Shown here in pieces: positions 15,990 to 25,362 of a DNA stretch of 34,386 bases. Position numbers and translations under genes: made by a program. The notes below the pieces were generated by a model. The model ran no database searches and had not been told where the DNA came from. It was given only the letters and a program-made list of their open reading frames with translations. The number at the start of each line of letters is the position of its first letter. Positions within the stretch are counted from its first letter, which is position 1. The DNA is from Halobacteriales archaeon QS_8_69_73 (GTDB lineage: Archaea; Halobacteriota; Halobacteria; Halobacteriales; Haloarculaceae), in the NCBI GenBank assembly GCA_003022945.1, contig PXRZ01000077.1:1-34386 (forward strand), in the 5' to 3' direction.

Positions 15990-17336
15990 ATGAGCAGTCC
16001 CGAGCTTGAGGTCGTCGAGTTTCTGCTGACTGCGGCCATCTACACGGAGAACCGTGAACTGGACGAGCGGGATCTGCCGCCGCGGTACCGGCGGGTGTTC
16101 TGGGAGGACGGCGAGGTCGAGCGGCCGCTGACGACGACGAACTCGACGGCCGCCGCCGCGACCGGCATCGAGCGCCCCTGGGAGGCGGTCTCGGGGCTGA
16201 TGTTCACCGACCGGGACGACTTCTCCGGGAAGATCGAGTTCACCGACCGGGAGATGGCCGAGTCGTGGCTGTTGGACCGCATCTCGACCGACCGCCTGTC
16301 GGGCAACCCGACGCTGGCGTTCGTCTTCGAGGAGGAGGCCGACGACGTCGTCTACGAGGCCGCCCGCGAGCAGAACCGCCCCATCCACGCCGACCGGGTG
16401 TGGATCGACTCGCTGCTGGAGGAGATGTTCGACGAGGACGAAGAGGAGATGCTCGACCTCGTGGAGGTCCGCGCCCCCGAGGAGATCGAGATGACGCTGG
16501 AGGATCTCGTGCTGACCGACGACCAGGAAAACGAGATCCACAAGGTGGTCAAGGCCATCGAACACCGCGACTACCTGGCGGAGATCGGCCTCCGGGAGAT
16601 CGGCAAGCTGCTGTTCGTCGGCCCGCCGGGCACCGGCAAGACGTCGGTCGCGCGCGCCCTCGCTCGGGACCTGGACCTGCCGTTCGTCGAGGTGAAGCTG
16701 TCGATGATCACCAGCCAGTACCTCGGCGAGACGGCCAAAAACGTCGACAAGACGTTCCGGGTCGCAAAGCGGCTCTCGCCGTGTATCCTCTTCATGGACG
16801 AGTTCGACTTCGTCGCCAAAACGCGCTCGTCGGACGAACACGCCGCCATCAAGCGCGCCGTCAACACGCTGTTGAAGAGCATCGACGAGGTGTCGCTCAT
16901 CCAGGACGACGTCCTGCTCATCGGCGCGACCAACCACCCCGACCAGCTGGACGCCGCCGCCTGGCGACGGTTCGACGAGATCGTCAACTTCCCGAAGCCG
17001 GATCTGGGGATGCGTGCGGACATCCTCGGCATCGTCACCCGCCGGATGGACGTCGAGAACTTTGACCCCGTCGAGCTGGCGGAGGCGACCGAGGGGCTCA
17101 CCGGCAGCGACCTCCGGCTCGTGCTCCGGGAGGCCGTCCTCGACGCCCTGACCGAGGACCGAACGACGCTCACGCAGGCGGACCTCATCGACGCCATCGA
17201 GGACTTCGAGGAGCGGGACAACCTCAAGAACATGGACATGATCGAGGGCGACGCCGACGCGCTGGTGGCCGGCGACGAGGCGGCCTCCGACGGGGGCCAC
17301 GCCCACGATCACGATCACGACCACGACCACGACTGA
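15990..17336 (+). CDS. AAA ATPase with a His-Asp C-terminal tail
   Basis: The protein is 448 residues from ATG 15990 (MSSPELEVVEFLLTAAIYTE). Residues 1-170 are an N-terminal domain of unknown role. An AAA module follows, with Walker A GPPGTGKT (211-218), Walker B ILFMDEFDF (about 266-272), and sensor-1 GATNHPDQLD. The tail is a run of alternating His and Asp (DHDHDHDHD), a plausible metal-binding or simply halophilic acidic end. The AAA part resembles the single-module, proteasomal-ATPase-like proteins that are widespread in haloarchaea; the biological partner is unknown. The MBL hydrolase starts 39 nt downstream with its own TATA-like box. Confidence 0.85.
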   Translation: MSSPELEVVEFLLTAAIYTENRELDERDLPPRYRRVFWEDGEVERPLTTTNSTAAAATGIERPWEAVSGLMFTDRDDFSGKIEFTDREMAESWLLDRISTDRLSGNPTLAFVFEEEADDVVYEAAREQNRPIHADRVWIDSLLEEMFDEDEEEMLDLVEVRAPEEIEMTLEDLVLTDDQENEIHKVVKAIEHRDYLAEIGLREIGKLLFVGPPGTGKTSVARALARDLDLPFVEVKLSMITSQYLGETAKNVDKTFRVAKRLSPCILFMDEFDFVAKTRSSDEHAAIKRAVNTLLKSIDEVSLIQDDVLLIGATNHPDQLDAAAWRRFDEIVNFPKPDLGMRADILGIVTRRMDVENFDPVELAEATEGLTGSDLRLVLREAVLDALTEDRTTLTQADLIDAIEDFEERDNLKNMDMIEGDADALVAGDEAASDGGHAHDHDHDHDHD

Positions 17337-17342
17337 CCGAGG

Positions 17343-17350
17343 GGTTTAGG
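17343..17350 (+). promoter_or_regulatory. TATA-like box of the MBL hydrolase gene
   Basis: GGTTTAGG lies 26-33 nt upstream of ATG 17376 and favours that start over the GTG at 17370. Confidence 0.4.
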
Positions 17351-17375
17351 CCGCCGCCACCCGTGAATCGTGACG

Positions 17376-18200
17376 ATGGAGGTCACGCTGCTGGGAACCG
17401 GCGACACGACGGGAACGCCGACGCCGAACTGCGGCTGTGACACCTGCCGGACGGCCGTCGAGCGCGGCGTCGAACGGTCCCGCTTTTCGGTCCACGTCCA
17501 CAACGAGCGGACCGGCGGGTCGCTGCTCGTCGACGCCAGCCCCGACTTCCGCCGGCAGTTCCTCGCACACGATGTCGCACTGCCGGATGCGGTCTGCATC
17601 AGCCACATCCACTTCGACCACCTGGACGGCCTCGGCAACGCCTACCGGCTGCTCGACCGTCTGCCGGTGTTCGCGCCGGACGAGACCGACCCCGAGACCG
17701 GCGAGAGCGTCGCCGAGACCGTCGCCGACGGCTACGACTACCTCGACGCCGTGACCGTCCGGCCGACGGCGCCGTTCGAGGCCGTCGAGACCTGCGGGTT
17801 CGAGGTGACGTTCGTACCGGTCGAACACCCGCCGCTGGTCTGCTACGGCCTGCGGATCGAAGAGCCCGAAACCGGCGCGACGCTGGCGCTGTCCGGTGAC
17901 ACCAGCTACGCCATCCCGGACCGCTCGCGGGACGTCCTCCGGGGAGCGGACCTGCTTTTGATCGACGGCATCGTCCCCGCCAAGCACTGCGAGTACCACC
18001 CCCTCGGCGGCGCACACCCCGACGAGGCGGGCACATACCGGACGTTCGGCACCAAACACATGACCATCGAGGGCGCCCGCGCGCTGGCGGCGGACCTGTC
18101 GCCGGCCGATCACCGACTGGTCCACCTGTCGCATTTCATCCCGGCCGGGGAGGCCTTCGACGATGACATGGCCGTCGACGGCGAGCGGTTCTCGCTGTAG
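17376..18200 (+). CDS. MBL-fold metal-dependent hydrolase, PhnP-like
   Basis: A 274-residue protein starting MEVTLLGTGDTTGTPTPNCG. The metal site motif is H77-x-H79-x-D81-H82 (SHIHFDH). A later Asp sits in LALSGDTSYAIPD, and the closing His is in HLSHFIPAGE. The N-terminal NCGCDTCRTA with LLVDASPDFRRQ is the pattern of the PhnP-like branch, cyclic phosphodiesterases of phosphonate and related metabolism, with a Cys-rich loop that may bind zinc. No phosphonate gene is nearby, so the substrate is open. The start is ATG 17376, with GTG 17370 as the alternative. It converges with the DUF5787 gene. Confidence 0.85.
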   Translation: MEVTLLGTGDTTGTPTPNCGCDTCRTAVERGVERSRFSVHVHNERTGGSLLVDASPDFRRQFLAHDVALPDAVCISHIHFDHLDGLGNAYRLLDRLPVFAPDETDPETGESVAETVADGYDYLDAVTVRPTAPFEAVETCGFEVTFVPVEHPPLVCYGLRIEEPETGATLALSGDTSYAIPDRSRDVLRGADLLLIDGIVPAKHCEYHPLGGAHPDEAGTYRTFGTKHMTIEGARALAADLSPADHRLVHLSHFIPAGEAFDDDMAVDGERFSL

Positions 18201-18204
18201 GCGG

Positions 18205-19182
18205 TCACTCGCCGGTGTCGCCGGCGAAGCGGTCCAGCCCCGTCTGCCGGCGACCGGCGCCGGCGGGGTCGGGGTCCCACTCGGTCCGCTCGGCGCGTGC
18301 CGCCTCGGGGTCGGCCGCCGGCGGGTCGGCCGACTCGTACCCGCCGCAGTCCGGGCCGCACTCCCGGGCCGGGTCGACGAACCGGCCCTTCCACGCGCAG
18401 TACGGCAGCGCGTCGTCCGGCCGGAACGGCGGGCCTTCGGCCTCGACGCGCTCGCAGGCCGGCAGTGACGACGGCCGCCACCCCTTGCCGTAGGCCCGCT
18501 CGGCGACCCGTCGCCGCAGGCGGGCCTTCTCGTCGGCGTCGACCGGCTCGACGTCGACGCGGGTAGGCCGTTCTTCCAGCACCGCCAGCCCGGGGTCGTC
18601 GGTCGGCAGCGGCGCCGCCGCCCGGACGACCTCGACGTCGCCGGTCTCGGGGTCGAACCGCCAGACGCCGACCGGCTCCGGTAGCCGGTTGAGGTGGGCG
18701 CCGGTGACGTACGACGCCGTCACCAGCACCACCTCGTCGAACAGGCCCAAGGAGACGTCCTTCCGGAGCTGGAGCCGCAGGTCGCCCGGCCGGTCGAGGT
18801 CGGGCTTGTTCTCGAAGGCGCGCAGGCCGTCAAACCAGTTGGGATACCGGACGGCCTGCCGGACGTACCGGCGGCCGTTGCGGCGCTCGACCTCGAGGAA
18901 GCCGGCCTCGACGGCGCGGTCGACGACCGACCGGGCCCGCTCCGGCGGCAGGTCGACGACGTCCCGCCAGTGCCGCGCCCGGCCGACGCCGACGTCGCCC
19001 TCGACGACCGCCGGCGGAACGGTCTCGGCGGCCATGGCGACCCGCTCGTCGAAGGCCGGCCCCGGACGAACCTCGACGACGTCGACCACGCGGGAGTGGG
19101 AGCCGAGCTGGCGGGCGACGACGCCGTCGCTGTCGGCCTCGATGGCGGCACACACCGCGAGCTCGAAGGCGAACTCACGCAC
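18205..19182 (-). CDS. DUF5787 family protein, possible PD-(D/E)XK nuclease
   Basis: A 325-residue protein starting at GTG 19182 ([20 protein letters not shown]). I recognise it as the haloarchaeal DUF5787 family. Visible parts: an N-terminal alpha/beta segment with RVVDVVEVRPG (residues about 31-41), a winged-helix-like stretch (LPPERARSVVDRAVEAGFLE), then AFENKPDL followed by LQLRKDVSLGLFDEVVLVT. The order Asp, E-x-K, then a helix with QL and a VVLVT strand resembles PD-(D/E)XK nucleases. Four cysteines near the C-terminus (AC, YC, ECGPDC) could hold a metal or Fe-S cluster as in Cas4/AddB-type nucleases. Nuclease activity is inference. Its 5' end overlaps the HAD gene by 8 nt. Confidence 0.7.
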   Translation of the reverse strand: MREFAFELAVCAAIEADSDGVVARQLGSHSRVVDVVEVRPGPAFDERVAMAAETVPPAVVEGDVGVGRARHWRDVVDLPPERARSVVDRAVEAGFLEVERRNGRRYVRQAVRYPNWFDGLRAFENKPDLDRPGDLRLQLRKDVSLGLFDEVVLVTASYVTGAHLNRLPEPVGVWRFDPETGDVEVVRAAAPLPTDDPGLAVLEERPTRVDVEPVDADEKARLRRRVAERAYGKGWRPSSLPACERVEAEGPPFRPDDALPYCAWKGRFVDPARECGPDCGGYESADPPAADPEAARAERTEWDPDPAGAGRRQTGLDRFAGDTGE

Positions 19183-19936
19183 GACTCCGGGTAGGGGACG
19201 CTCGGTGAAAAAGCGGTCGACCCCCGGCGAATAATAGCTCGGCCGAAATCCGCTCGTGTAACCGCTGCGTCAGGTCGAGCGTCGGCCCGACCTCCCGGAG
19301 GTCGGAGACGACGGCGTCGGGGGCGCCCGCGAAGTCGTCCCAGGGGACCGTCCCGCGGTCGAGCCAGACGCCGGTCATGCCGGCGTGGCTCGCGCCGAGG
19401 ACGTCGTAGAACAGCGCGCTGACGTGGGCGATGCGGTCGATCGGCGTCCCGGTCCGGGCGGCGGCGTGGCGGTACAGTTCGGTCGCCGGCTTGAACGTCT
19501 CGACCTCGTCGGCGCTGATGATGTCCGCGAGGTGCCCGCCGATGCCGGCGTGGTCGACCATCGACGTCAGCATCTCGGGGTTGCCGTTCGAGAGGACGTA
19601 CACGTCGACGCCGGCCTCTTTGAGTGCGCGAAGGCCCGCCTCGACGTCCTCGAAGACGGCCAGTTCGTGGTACGTCTTGAGCACGGCCTCGCGCTCGCTC
19701 TCCGGCAGGTCGACGCCGTGAGCGGCGAGGGCGTGCTCCAGCGCCGCCCGGTTCAGCGCGTAGAAGGTGTCGTAGGCGTCGATTTCGTCGGCGACGGTCG
19801 TGTACAGCAATGACCGGGAGCGCCAGTGATTCGAGACCGGTTCGGGGTCGTCGACGACGTCGGAAAGGGCCGATTCGACGGCGGCGACGTCGACGAGCGT
19901 GCTGTAGGAGTCGATGGTGACTGTCTCGGGGGGCAT
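19175..19936 (-). CDS. HAD-superfamily hydrolase, haloacid dehalogenase type II-like
   Basis: A 253-residue protein from ATG 19936, starting [20 protein letters not shown] with nucleophile D9. Next come [20 protein letters not shown] (motif II Ser), [16 protein letters not shown] (motif III Lys) and [17 protein letters not shown], where motif IV acidic residues are expected; here it reads [10 protein letters not shown]. This order fits L-2-haloacid dehalogenases, but many such archaeal proteins act on phosphate esters, so the substrate is unknown. The last ~25 residues ([19 protein letters not shown]) do not look like the family and run through the putative promoter of the DUF5787 gene, so the true stop may have been lost. 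Confidence 0.85.
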   Translation of the reverse strand: MPPETVTIDSYSTLVDVAAVESALSDVVDDPEPVSNHWRSRSLLYTTVADEIDAYDTFYALNRAALEHALAAHGVDLPESEREAVLKTYHELAVFEDVEAGLRALKEAGVDVYVLSNGNPEMLTSMVDHAGIGGHLADIISADEVETFKPATELYRHAAARTGTPIDRIAHVSALFYDVLGASHAGMTGVWLDRGTVPWDDFAGAPDAVVSDLREVGPTLDLTQRLHERISAELLFAGGRPLFHRASPTRSRA

Positions 19937-20098
19937 ACGACGGGGTTGGGCCGCCAGCGGCTTATCGGTGGGGACGGGTCCGCTCCCGTCGGCGGCGGGT
20001 CCGCGAGGCGGCGAGGCGACGGCCTCGCGGCGGCGCGACGACACGGAAAAAGCGGAAGCGTTATCACCGCCACGGCAGGATTTACACGTCATTACTAC

Positions 20099-21322
20099 AT
20101 GACGACGAATCACCGACAACCGGAGGTGAACATCGGACTGGTGGGCCACGTCGACCACGGGAAGACGACGCTGGTGCGGGCGCTCTCGGGCGAATGGACC
20201 GACCAGCACTCCGAGGAGATGAAACGCGGCATCTCCATCCGCCTCGGGTACGCCGACGCGACGTTCCGGGAGTGTCCGGACGTCGAGGAGCCGGAGCGGT
20301 ACACCGTCGACGAGGAGTGTCCGGACGGCTCCGAGAGCGAGCATCTCCGGACGGTGTCGTTCGTCGACGCGCCCGGCCACGAGACGCTGATGGCAACGAT
20401 GCTGTCCGGCGCCGCCATCATGGACGGCGCGGTGCTGGTGGTCGGCGCCGACGAGCCGGTGCCGCAGGCACAGACCGAAGAGCACCTGATGGCGCTGGAC
20501 ATCATCGGCATCGACAACATCGTGATCGCCCAGAACAAGGTCGACCTCGTCGACCGCGAGCAGGCGATCCGCAACCACGAGCAGATTCAGGAGTTCGTCG
20601 AGGGGACCGTCGCCGAGGGGGCACCGGTCGTGCCGACGTCGGCCCAGCAGGGGGTCAACACGGATCTGCTCATCGGGACCGTCGAGGAGGAGATCCCGAC
20701 CCCCGACAGGGACCCCGACGCCGACGCGCGACTGCAGGTCGCCCGGTCGTTCGACATCAACCGCCCGGGAACGACGTACGGCGACCTCACCGGCGGCGTC
20801 CTGGGCGGGTCGCTGTCGCGGGGCCGGCTCCACGAGGGCGACGAGATCGAGATCCGGCCCGGCCGGGAGATCGAGGAGGGCGGTTCCTCGGAGTACCACC
20901 CCGTCGAGACGACGGTCCGGTCGCTGCAGGCCGGCGACGGCTTCGTCGACGAGGTGACGCCGGGCGGGCTGCTCGGCGTCGGCACCGGCCTGGACCCCTC
21001 GCTGACGAAGGGCGACGCGCTGGCCGGCCAGGTCGCGGGCCCGCCGGGGAGCCTCCCGCCGACCCGGGAAGCGTTCACCATGGACGTGGAGCTGTTCGAC
21101 CGCATCGTCGGCGAGGGCGACGTCGAGGCCATCTCGACCGGCGAGCCGCTGATGCTGACGGTCGGCACCGCGACGACGGTCGGCGCCGTCACCAGCGCCC
21201 GCGACGGCGAGTGCGAGGTGAACCTCAAGCGGCCGGTCTGTGCGGAGTCGGACGCCAAGATCGCCATCAACCGCCGGGTCGGGGCGCGCTGGCGGCTCAT
21301 CGGCGTCGGGACACTGGAATGA
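20099..21322 (+). CDS. eif2g: Translation initiation factor aIF2 subunit gamma
   Basis: A 407-residue GTPase. G1 is GHVDHGKT (16-23), the switch region holds [14 protein letters not shown]3 is VDAPGHE, G4 is NKVD, and the EF-Tu-like domains 2 and 3 follow ([17 protein letters not shown] and [20 protein letters not shown]). Together with the alpha and beta subunits it delivers initiator Met-tRNA to the small ribosomal subunit. A pair of Cys (RECPDVE and DEECPDG) are remnants of the zinc knuckle. Start ATG 20099. It leads a plus-strand run and overlaps the PIN gene by 4 nt. Complete and undamaged. Confidence 0.97.
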   Translation: MTTNHRQPEVNIGLVGHVDHGKTTLVRALSGEWTDQHSEEMKRGISIRLGYADATFRECPDVEEPERYTVDEECPDGSESEHLRTVSFVDAPGHETLMATMLSGAAIMDGAVLVVGADEPVPQAQTEEHLMALDIIGIDNIVIAQNKVDLVDREQAIRNHEQIQEFVEGTVAEGAPVVPTSAQQGVNTDLLIGTVEEEIPTPDRDPDADARLQVARSFDINRPGTTYGDLTGGVLGGSLSRGRLHEGDEIEIRPGREIEEGGSSEYHPVETTVRSLQAGDGFVDEVTPGGLLGVGTGLDPSLTKGDALAGQVAGPPGSLPPTREAFTMDVELFDRIVGEGDVEAISTGEPLMLTVGTATTVGAVTSARDGECEVNLKRPVCAESDAKIAINRRVGARWRLIGVGTLE

Positions 21323-21693
21323 GCGTCGTGTTCGACACGAACGCGCTGATGGCGCCCGTCGAGGTCGACGTCCGGGTGTTCGAGGAGCTGGACCGGCTGC
21401 TCGGGGAGTACGACCCGGTCGTCCCGCGGGCGGTGCTGGCGGAACTGGCGGAGCTGGCCGGCGGCAACGGCGAGGCGGCGACGGCCGCGAGCGTCGGACT
21501 GGACCTCGCGCGCCGGGAGTGCGACATCATCGAGCACGACGCCGACTACGCCGACGACGCGGTAGTGGAACTCGGCCGCACGGCCGACTACGCGGTCACC
21601 AGCGACATGCCGCTCAGAGAGCGGCTGCTGGCGGCGGACGTTCCCGTAATTAGTTTACGCAACGGAACCAAACTCGGACTCACCCAACCATAG
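21319..21693 (+). CDS. PIN-domain protein (FCF1/VapC9-like)
   Basis: A 124-residue protein starting [20 protein letters not shown]. The acidic PIN centre is visible as Asp6 in the DTNALM motif, Glu in [12 protein letters not shown], an Asp pair in ADDAVVELG and Asp in [16 protein letters not shown] domains are Mg-dependent ribonucleases. This type is fixed next to aIF2-gamma in euryarchaea and is likelier a ribosome- or rRNA-processing endonuclease than a toxin, since there is no antitoxin gene beside it. The overlap with aIF2-gamma (ATGA) and the 1-nt gap to rpoE1 support one operon. Confidence 0.9.
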   Translation: MSVVFDTNALMAPVEVDVRVFEELDRLLGEYDPVVPRAVLAELAELAGGNGEAATAASVGLDLARRECDIIEHDADYADDAVVELGRTADYAVTSDMPLRERLLAADVPVISLRNGTKLGLTQP

Positions 21694-21694
21694 C

Positions 21695-22264
21695 ATGTAC
21701 AAACGGGCACGACTCACGGATACGGTCGAGGTACCGCCGGAGCACCTCGCGGAGGTGTCGCCGGGGCTTGTCAAGCGACTGCTGCAGGACAAACTCGAGG
21801 GACAGATGGACGAGGACATCGGTAGCGTCGTCTCGGTGACGGAGGTCCACGACATCGGCGACGGGGCGGTACTGCCGAACCGACCGGGCGTCTACTACGA
21901 GGCGGAGTTCGACGCGGTCACCTTCGACCCACAGATGCAGGAGGTCGTCGACGGCGAGGTCGTCGAGGTGGTCAACTTCGGCGCCTTCGTCGGTATCGGC
22001 CCGGTCGACGGGCTGCTGCACGTCTCGCAGATCTCCGACGAGTACCTCGCCTACGACGAGGAAAACCAGCAGCTGGCCTCCCGGGACTCCAACCGCGTAT
22101 TGAGCGTCGGCGACGCCGTCCGGGCTCGCATCGTCACCAAGAGCATCGACGAGCGGAACCCCCGGGACTCGAAGATCGGGCTCACCGCCAAACAGCCCGG
22201 CCTCGGCAAGCACGGCTGGCTCGAGACGGAACGACGGCGCCGCGAGGCGCAGGCGGGTGATTAG
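21695..22264 (+). CDS. rpoE1: RNA polymerase subunit E' (Rpb7-like)
   Basis: A 189-residue protein. The N-terminal tip domain starts MYKRARLTDTVEVPPEHLAE. From about residue 82 an S1/OB domain follows, with EVVNFGAFVGIGPVDGLLHV, QISDEYLAYD and SKIGLTAKQPGLGKHGW at its end. It forms the stalk of archaeal RNA polymerase with RpoF, helps open the promoter and binds emerging RNA. Its stop is directly followed by the spt4 ATG, the conserved euryarchaeal order. Confidence 0.96.
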   Translation: MYKRARLTDTVEVPPEHLAEVSPGLVKRLLQDKLEGQMDEDIGSVVSVTEVHDIGDGAVLPNRPGVYYEAEFDAVTFDPQMQEVVDGEVVEVVNFGAFVGIGPVDGLLHVSQISDEYLAYDEENQQLASRDSNRVLSVGDAVRARIVTKSIDERNPRDSKIGLTAKQPGLGKHGWLETERRRREAQAGD

Positions 22265-22462
22265 ATGGCCGACCGACTCGTCTGCCGCGACTGTCACCGT
22301 GTGCTCGAGGTCAACGACGACGAGCAGTGTCCGGCCTGTGGGTCGAACTCGCTGAGCGAGGACTGGGCCGGCTACGTCGTCATCGCCCACCCCGAATCGA
22401 GCGAGATCGCCGAGGAGATGGAGGTCGCCGAGCCGGGCCGCTACGCGCTGAAGGTCCGGTAG
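22265..22462 (+). CDS. spt4: Transcription elongation factor Spt4 (RpoE'')
   Basis: A 65-residue zinc protein with C7-x2-C10 (VCRDC) and C22-x2-C25 (QCPACG), and the C-terminal DWAGYVVIAHPESSEIAEEM that packs against Spt5. Spt4 with Spt5 closes the RNA polymerase clamp and raises processivity. It starts on the base after the rpoE1 stop, and the next gene begins 1 nt after its own stop, so these genes are co-translated. Confidence 0.96.
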   Translation: MADRLVCRDCHRVLEVNDDEQCPACGSNSLSEDWAGYVVIAHPESSEIAEEMEVAEPGRYALKVR

Positions 22463-22463
22463 G

Positions 22464-22961
22464 ATGGCCGGCGCCGACCCCGACCCCGAGGTCGTCGCCG
22501 AACTCCCCGACGCCCTCCGAGGGGAGCTGAAGAAGCCACTGGGGCCGGTGTACACCGACGCCGAGACGCTGCTGGCGGACGCCGACGGCCCCATTGTCGC
22601 CGTCGGCGACATCGTCACCTACCACCTGCTGGAGGCCGACGCCCGACCCGACGCCGCCCTGGTGGACGGCCGAACGGAGCGAGAGCGCGTCGACCGCGAG
22701 GTCCGCGAGGCGGTCGCCGGGTTCGACGACCGTCTCGAGGCCGTGAACCCGGCGGCGACCCTCTCGACGACGCTGCTCGAGGCGCTCGGCGAGGCCGTCC
22801 GCCGTCCCGGCTCGGTCGTCGTCGCCGTCGACGGCGAGGAGGACCTCGCCGCGCTGCCGGCGGTGCTCGTCGCCCCCGACGGCGCCGCCGTCGTCTACGG
22901 CCAGCCCGGCGAGGGAATGGTCGGCGACTACGACCGGCTGACGGCCGTTCTCGGGGTCTGA
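22464..22961 (+). CDS. GTP-dependent dephospho-CoA kinase
   Basis: A 165-residue protein of the DUF359 family, known in Thermococcus as the archaeal GTP-dependent dephospho-CoA kinase, the last step of coenzyme A synthesis. Landmarks: KPLGPVYTDAETLLADADGP, IVAVGDIVTYHLLEAD, then the Asp/Arg-rich VDGRTERERVDREVREAV, and VVVAVDGEEDLAALPAVLVA near the end. In other haloarchaea I expect S24e directly downstream; here it is almost 2.9 kb away. The gene itself is intact. Confidence 0.9.
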   Translation: MAGADPDPEVVAELPDALRGELKKPLGPVYTDAETLLADADGPIVAVGDIVTYHLLEADARPDAALVDGRTERERVDREVREAVAGFDDRLEAVNPAATLSTTLLEALGEAVRRPGSVVVAVDGEEDLAALPAVLVAPDGAAVVYGQPGEGMVGDYDRLTAVLGV

Positions 22962-23097
22962 GCCGCCGCGGGCGTGTCCCGGTCCGGCCCGCCGACGTAC
23001 AGTTTCGTCCACTCGTGACCAGATATGTGTGGTCGTTCTTACGTTAATTTCAGTAGGAACGGTTTTGTACGATGGTACCGGGGATCCGAATTGTACT

Positions 23098-25219
23098 ATG
23101 TTCGATTACGACGAAGACGGTGTGTCGCGGCGGTCGATACTGCGGTCGGCGGCGGCCGGGACGGCCGGGATGTCGCTGGTCGGGTCGGCGAGCGGCCAGG
23201 AGGTCGTCCCGGACGACCCGGCGCCGGGCCCGAACGTGACGTTCTTCGGCTACGACTGCGACCCGGACCGCGATGAGTTCTACACCGAGGTGTCCCGGGA
23301 GCCGACGCACGACTTCGGCGAGAGCGAGGTGATCGAACTCGACAGCGGCCGGGACGGCGAGAAGATACAGCTGGCGGTCACATGGCCGGCGCCGCTCGAC
23401 GACGCCGAACCGAGCGACGACTACCCGGTCATCCTGCGGGCGACGCCGTACGTCAGCGACCTGCGGGGCTACACGGTCCGGGACTGCATCCGGACCCGGC
23501 GGCTGGCGGAGAACTACATCCAGCAGGGATACGCCGTCGCCGCGGTGGCCGTCCGCGGGACGGGCGGCTCCGGCGGCTGCATGGAACTCATGGGCCCCAA
23601 CGAGCAGGCCGACATCGACCAGGCGGTGACGCGGCTCGGCAAGGACTCCAGGTCCAACGGTAACGTCGCCATCATCGGCCGTTCCTACGACGGGACGACG
23701 CCGTGGATGCCGGCCCGGAAGGGCAACCCGTACCTGGCGACGGTGGTGCCGTTCAGCGGCGTCCCGGACATCCACGAGCTGATGTACAAGCGCGGCTCTC
23801 CCGAGACCCGTGGCTACGCGATTCTCAACGGGCTGTACTACATCATCTCGCTGGCCGAACACGGCCCGAACTCCGGGACGGGCCTGCGGACGTACCTCTC
23901 GCGGGCGTCCTGTCCGGACAACCTACGACGGCAGCGTCCTGATGGTCCACGGCCTAGTCGACTGGAACGTCGACCCCTCGCAGGTGTACCCCTGGACGAA
24001 GTCCCTGCGGGCGGCCGGCATCAAGACCCACGTCTACTTCGGACAGTTCGACCACCGCTACCCCGACGACGGCCGCATCAAGAACGACGACGACGAGCTG
24101 ACGGCGGCGTTCAACCCCGACTGGGCGGACTTCCTGCTGAAGTGGTTCGAAAGCGAGCTGAAGGGTCGTGACCCCGCGGCGATCGACGACGTGATTCCGG
24201 ACGAGACGGACGATTCGACCCCGACGGACCCCTTCGCGGCGCGGGTCAACGCCCAGAGCTCGGACGGCAACTGGTATACGGCCGACGAGTGGCCGCCCGA
24301 GGAGGCCGAGCCGACGAAGCTGTACTTCGGGACGGACGGCGACCTGCGAACGGAGCCGAGCGAGGAGACCGGCCAGGAGACCGTCTACGTCGACCCCACC
24401 CAGTCGTACAACCCACAGCCCGGCTGTGACGCCTGCGTCACCGTCGAGTCCGAGCCGTTCGACGAGGACCTCCGCTTTGCGGGCGAACCGGTCGTGGAGG
24501 TCGCCGTGACGCCCACCGGCCCGACCAACCACCTCACGGCGCACGTCTACGCGGTCGACGAGAACGGCGACACCGACCGGCTCGGCTGGGGTCAGGTCGA
24601 CCTCCGGTACGCCCAGGACCGCGACGACGCCGGCACGGTCGTCCCCGGCGAGGAACTCGACGTCCGGCTGCCCGTCGAGCCGCTCGACGCGGCCGTCGAG
24701 ACGGGTCAGCGGCTCGCGGTCGTCCTCAGCCAGGGCACCGCGGCCGGCCGGGTCGAGTCGCCGACGCCAACGCCGGTCGAAGTCGAGACCGGCGGCGACA
24801 ACGGCCTGGTGCTGCGCGCCTGGGGCGCTGACCTGCCGTCGCCGGAGACGGTTCTCGCCGGCACCCGCTCGACGGGCGCCTCCGCCTATACCGCCGGTCA
24901 GACCAGCCGCCAGCTGGTCGAGGTCAGCACGCCCGAGACCGGCGCGGTCGAGGACGTCGTCCCTGCCTCCTGGATGGTCTCCGTCGAGGACAATCCCGAC
25001 GTCACCGAGGTCCGCGAAGAGGACGGCGTCAAGCGTGTCGTCTTCGCCGAGAAGGCGGCCGCCGGCGAGACGACCATCTACGAGTACTTCGCCGAGGTTC
25101 CGACGAGCGCCGACGGGACTGGCTACTACCAGTTCGGCCCGGCGGAGATTCTGCTCGAGGAGCGGACCGAGGTCCCCGGCACCGGCGGCGAGGCGTTCGT
25201 CGTCGGCGCCGAGACCTGA
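23098..25219 (+). pseudogene. Secreted CocE/Xaa-Pro peptidase-type hydrolase, internal deletion with frameshift
   Basis: The first frame starts at ATG 23098 with a twin-arginine signal (R11-R12 in VSRRSILRSAAAGTAG). An alpha/beta-hydrolase follows, with the nucleophile Ser at about 196 in IIGRSYDGTTPW. At about 23921, after RASCPDN, the protein resumes in another frame with TYDGSVLMVHGLVDWNVDPS and GQFDHRYPDDGRIKN, giving the acid and His of the triad, and then the C-terminal jelly-roll (GEELDVRLPVEPLDAAVETG) to 25219. A block whose length is 2 modulo 3 is missing between them. The CocE/X-prolyl dipeptidase family cuts N-terminal dipeptides or esters. Intact, it would be an extracellular peptidase. 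Unshifted, the first frame runs to 24171. Confidence 0.85.
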
Positions 25220-25332
25220 GCCGGCCGCTCCGCCGTCGGGTTCGGCTCGATCGTTACCCCTGCGAGACGTATCGCGTCGTACCGTCGGCTGGCCTGTTCG
25301 ACGAAATTCACGCGTGCTCCAGTCGAATGAAG

Positions 25333-25340
25333 ATTTTTAC
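25333..25340 (+). promoter_or_regulatory. TATA-like box of the small membrane protein
   Basis: ATTTTTAC stands 23-30 nt upstream of ATG 25363. It would lie inside the coding region if ATG 25327 were used, so it argues for the later start. Confidence 0.5.
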
Positions 25341-25362
25341 TGTTCGGGATTTAGCCCGAGTC

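Noticed and set aside
21319-21693. Toxin of a VapBC toxin-antitoxin pair
   Set aside because: There is no antitoxin gene, and the PIN gene is fused by overlap into the conserved aIF2-gamma operon, which fits an RNA-processing role better.
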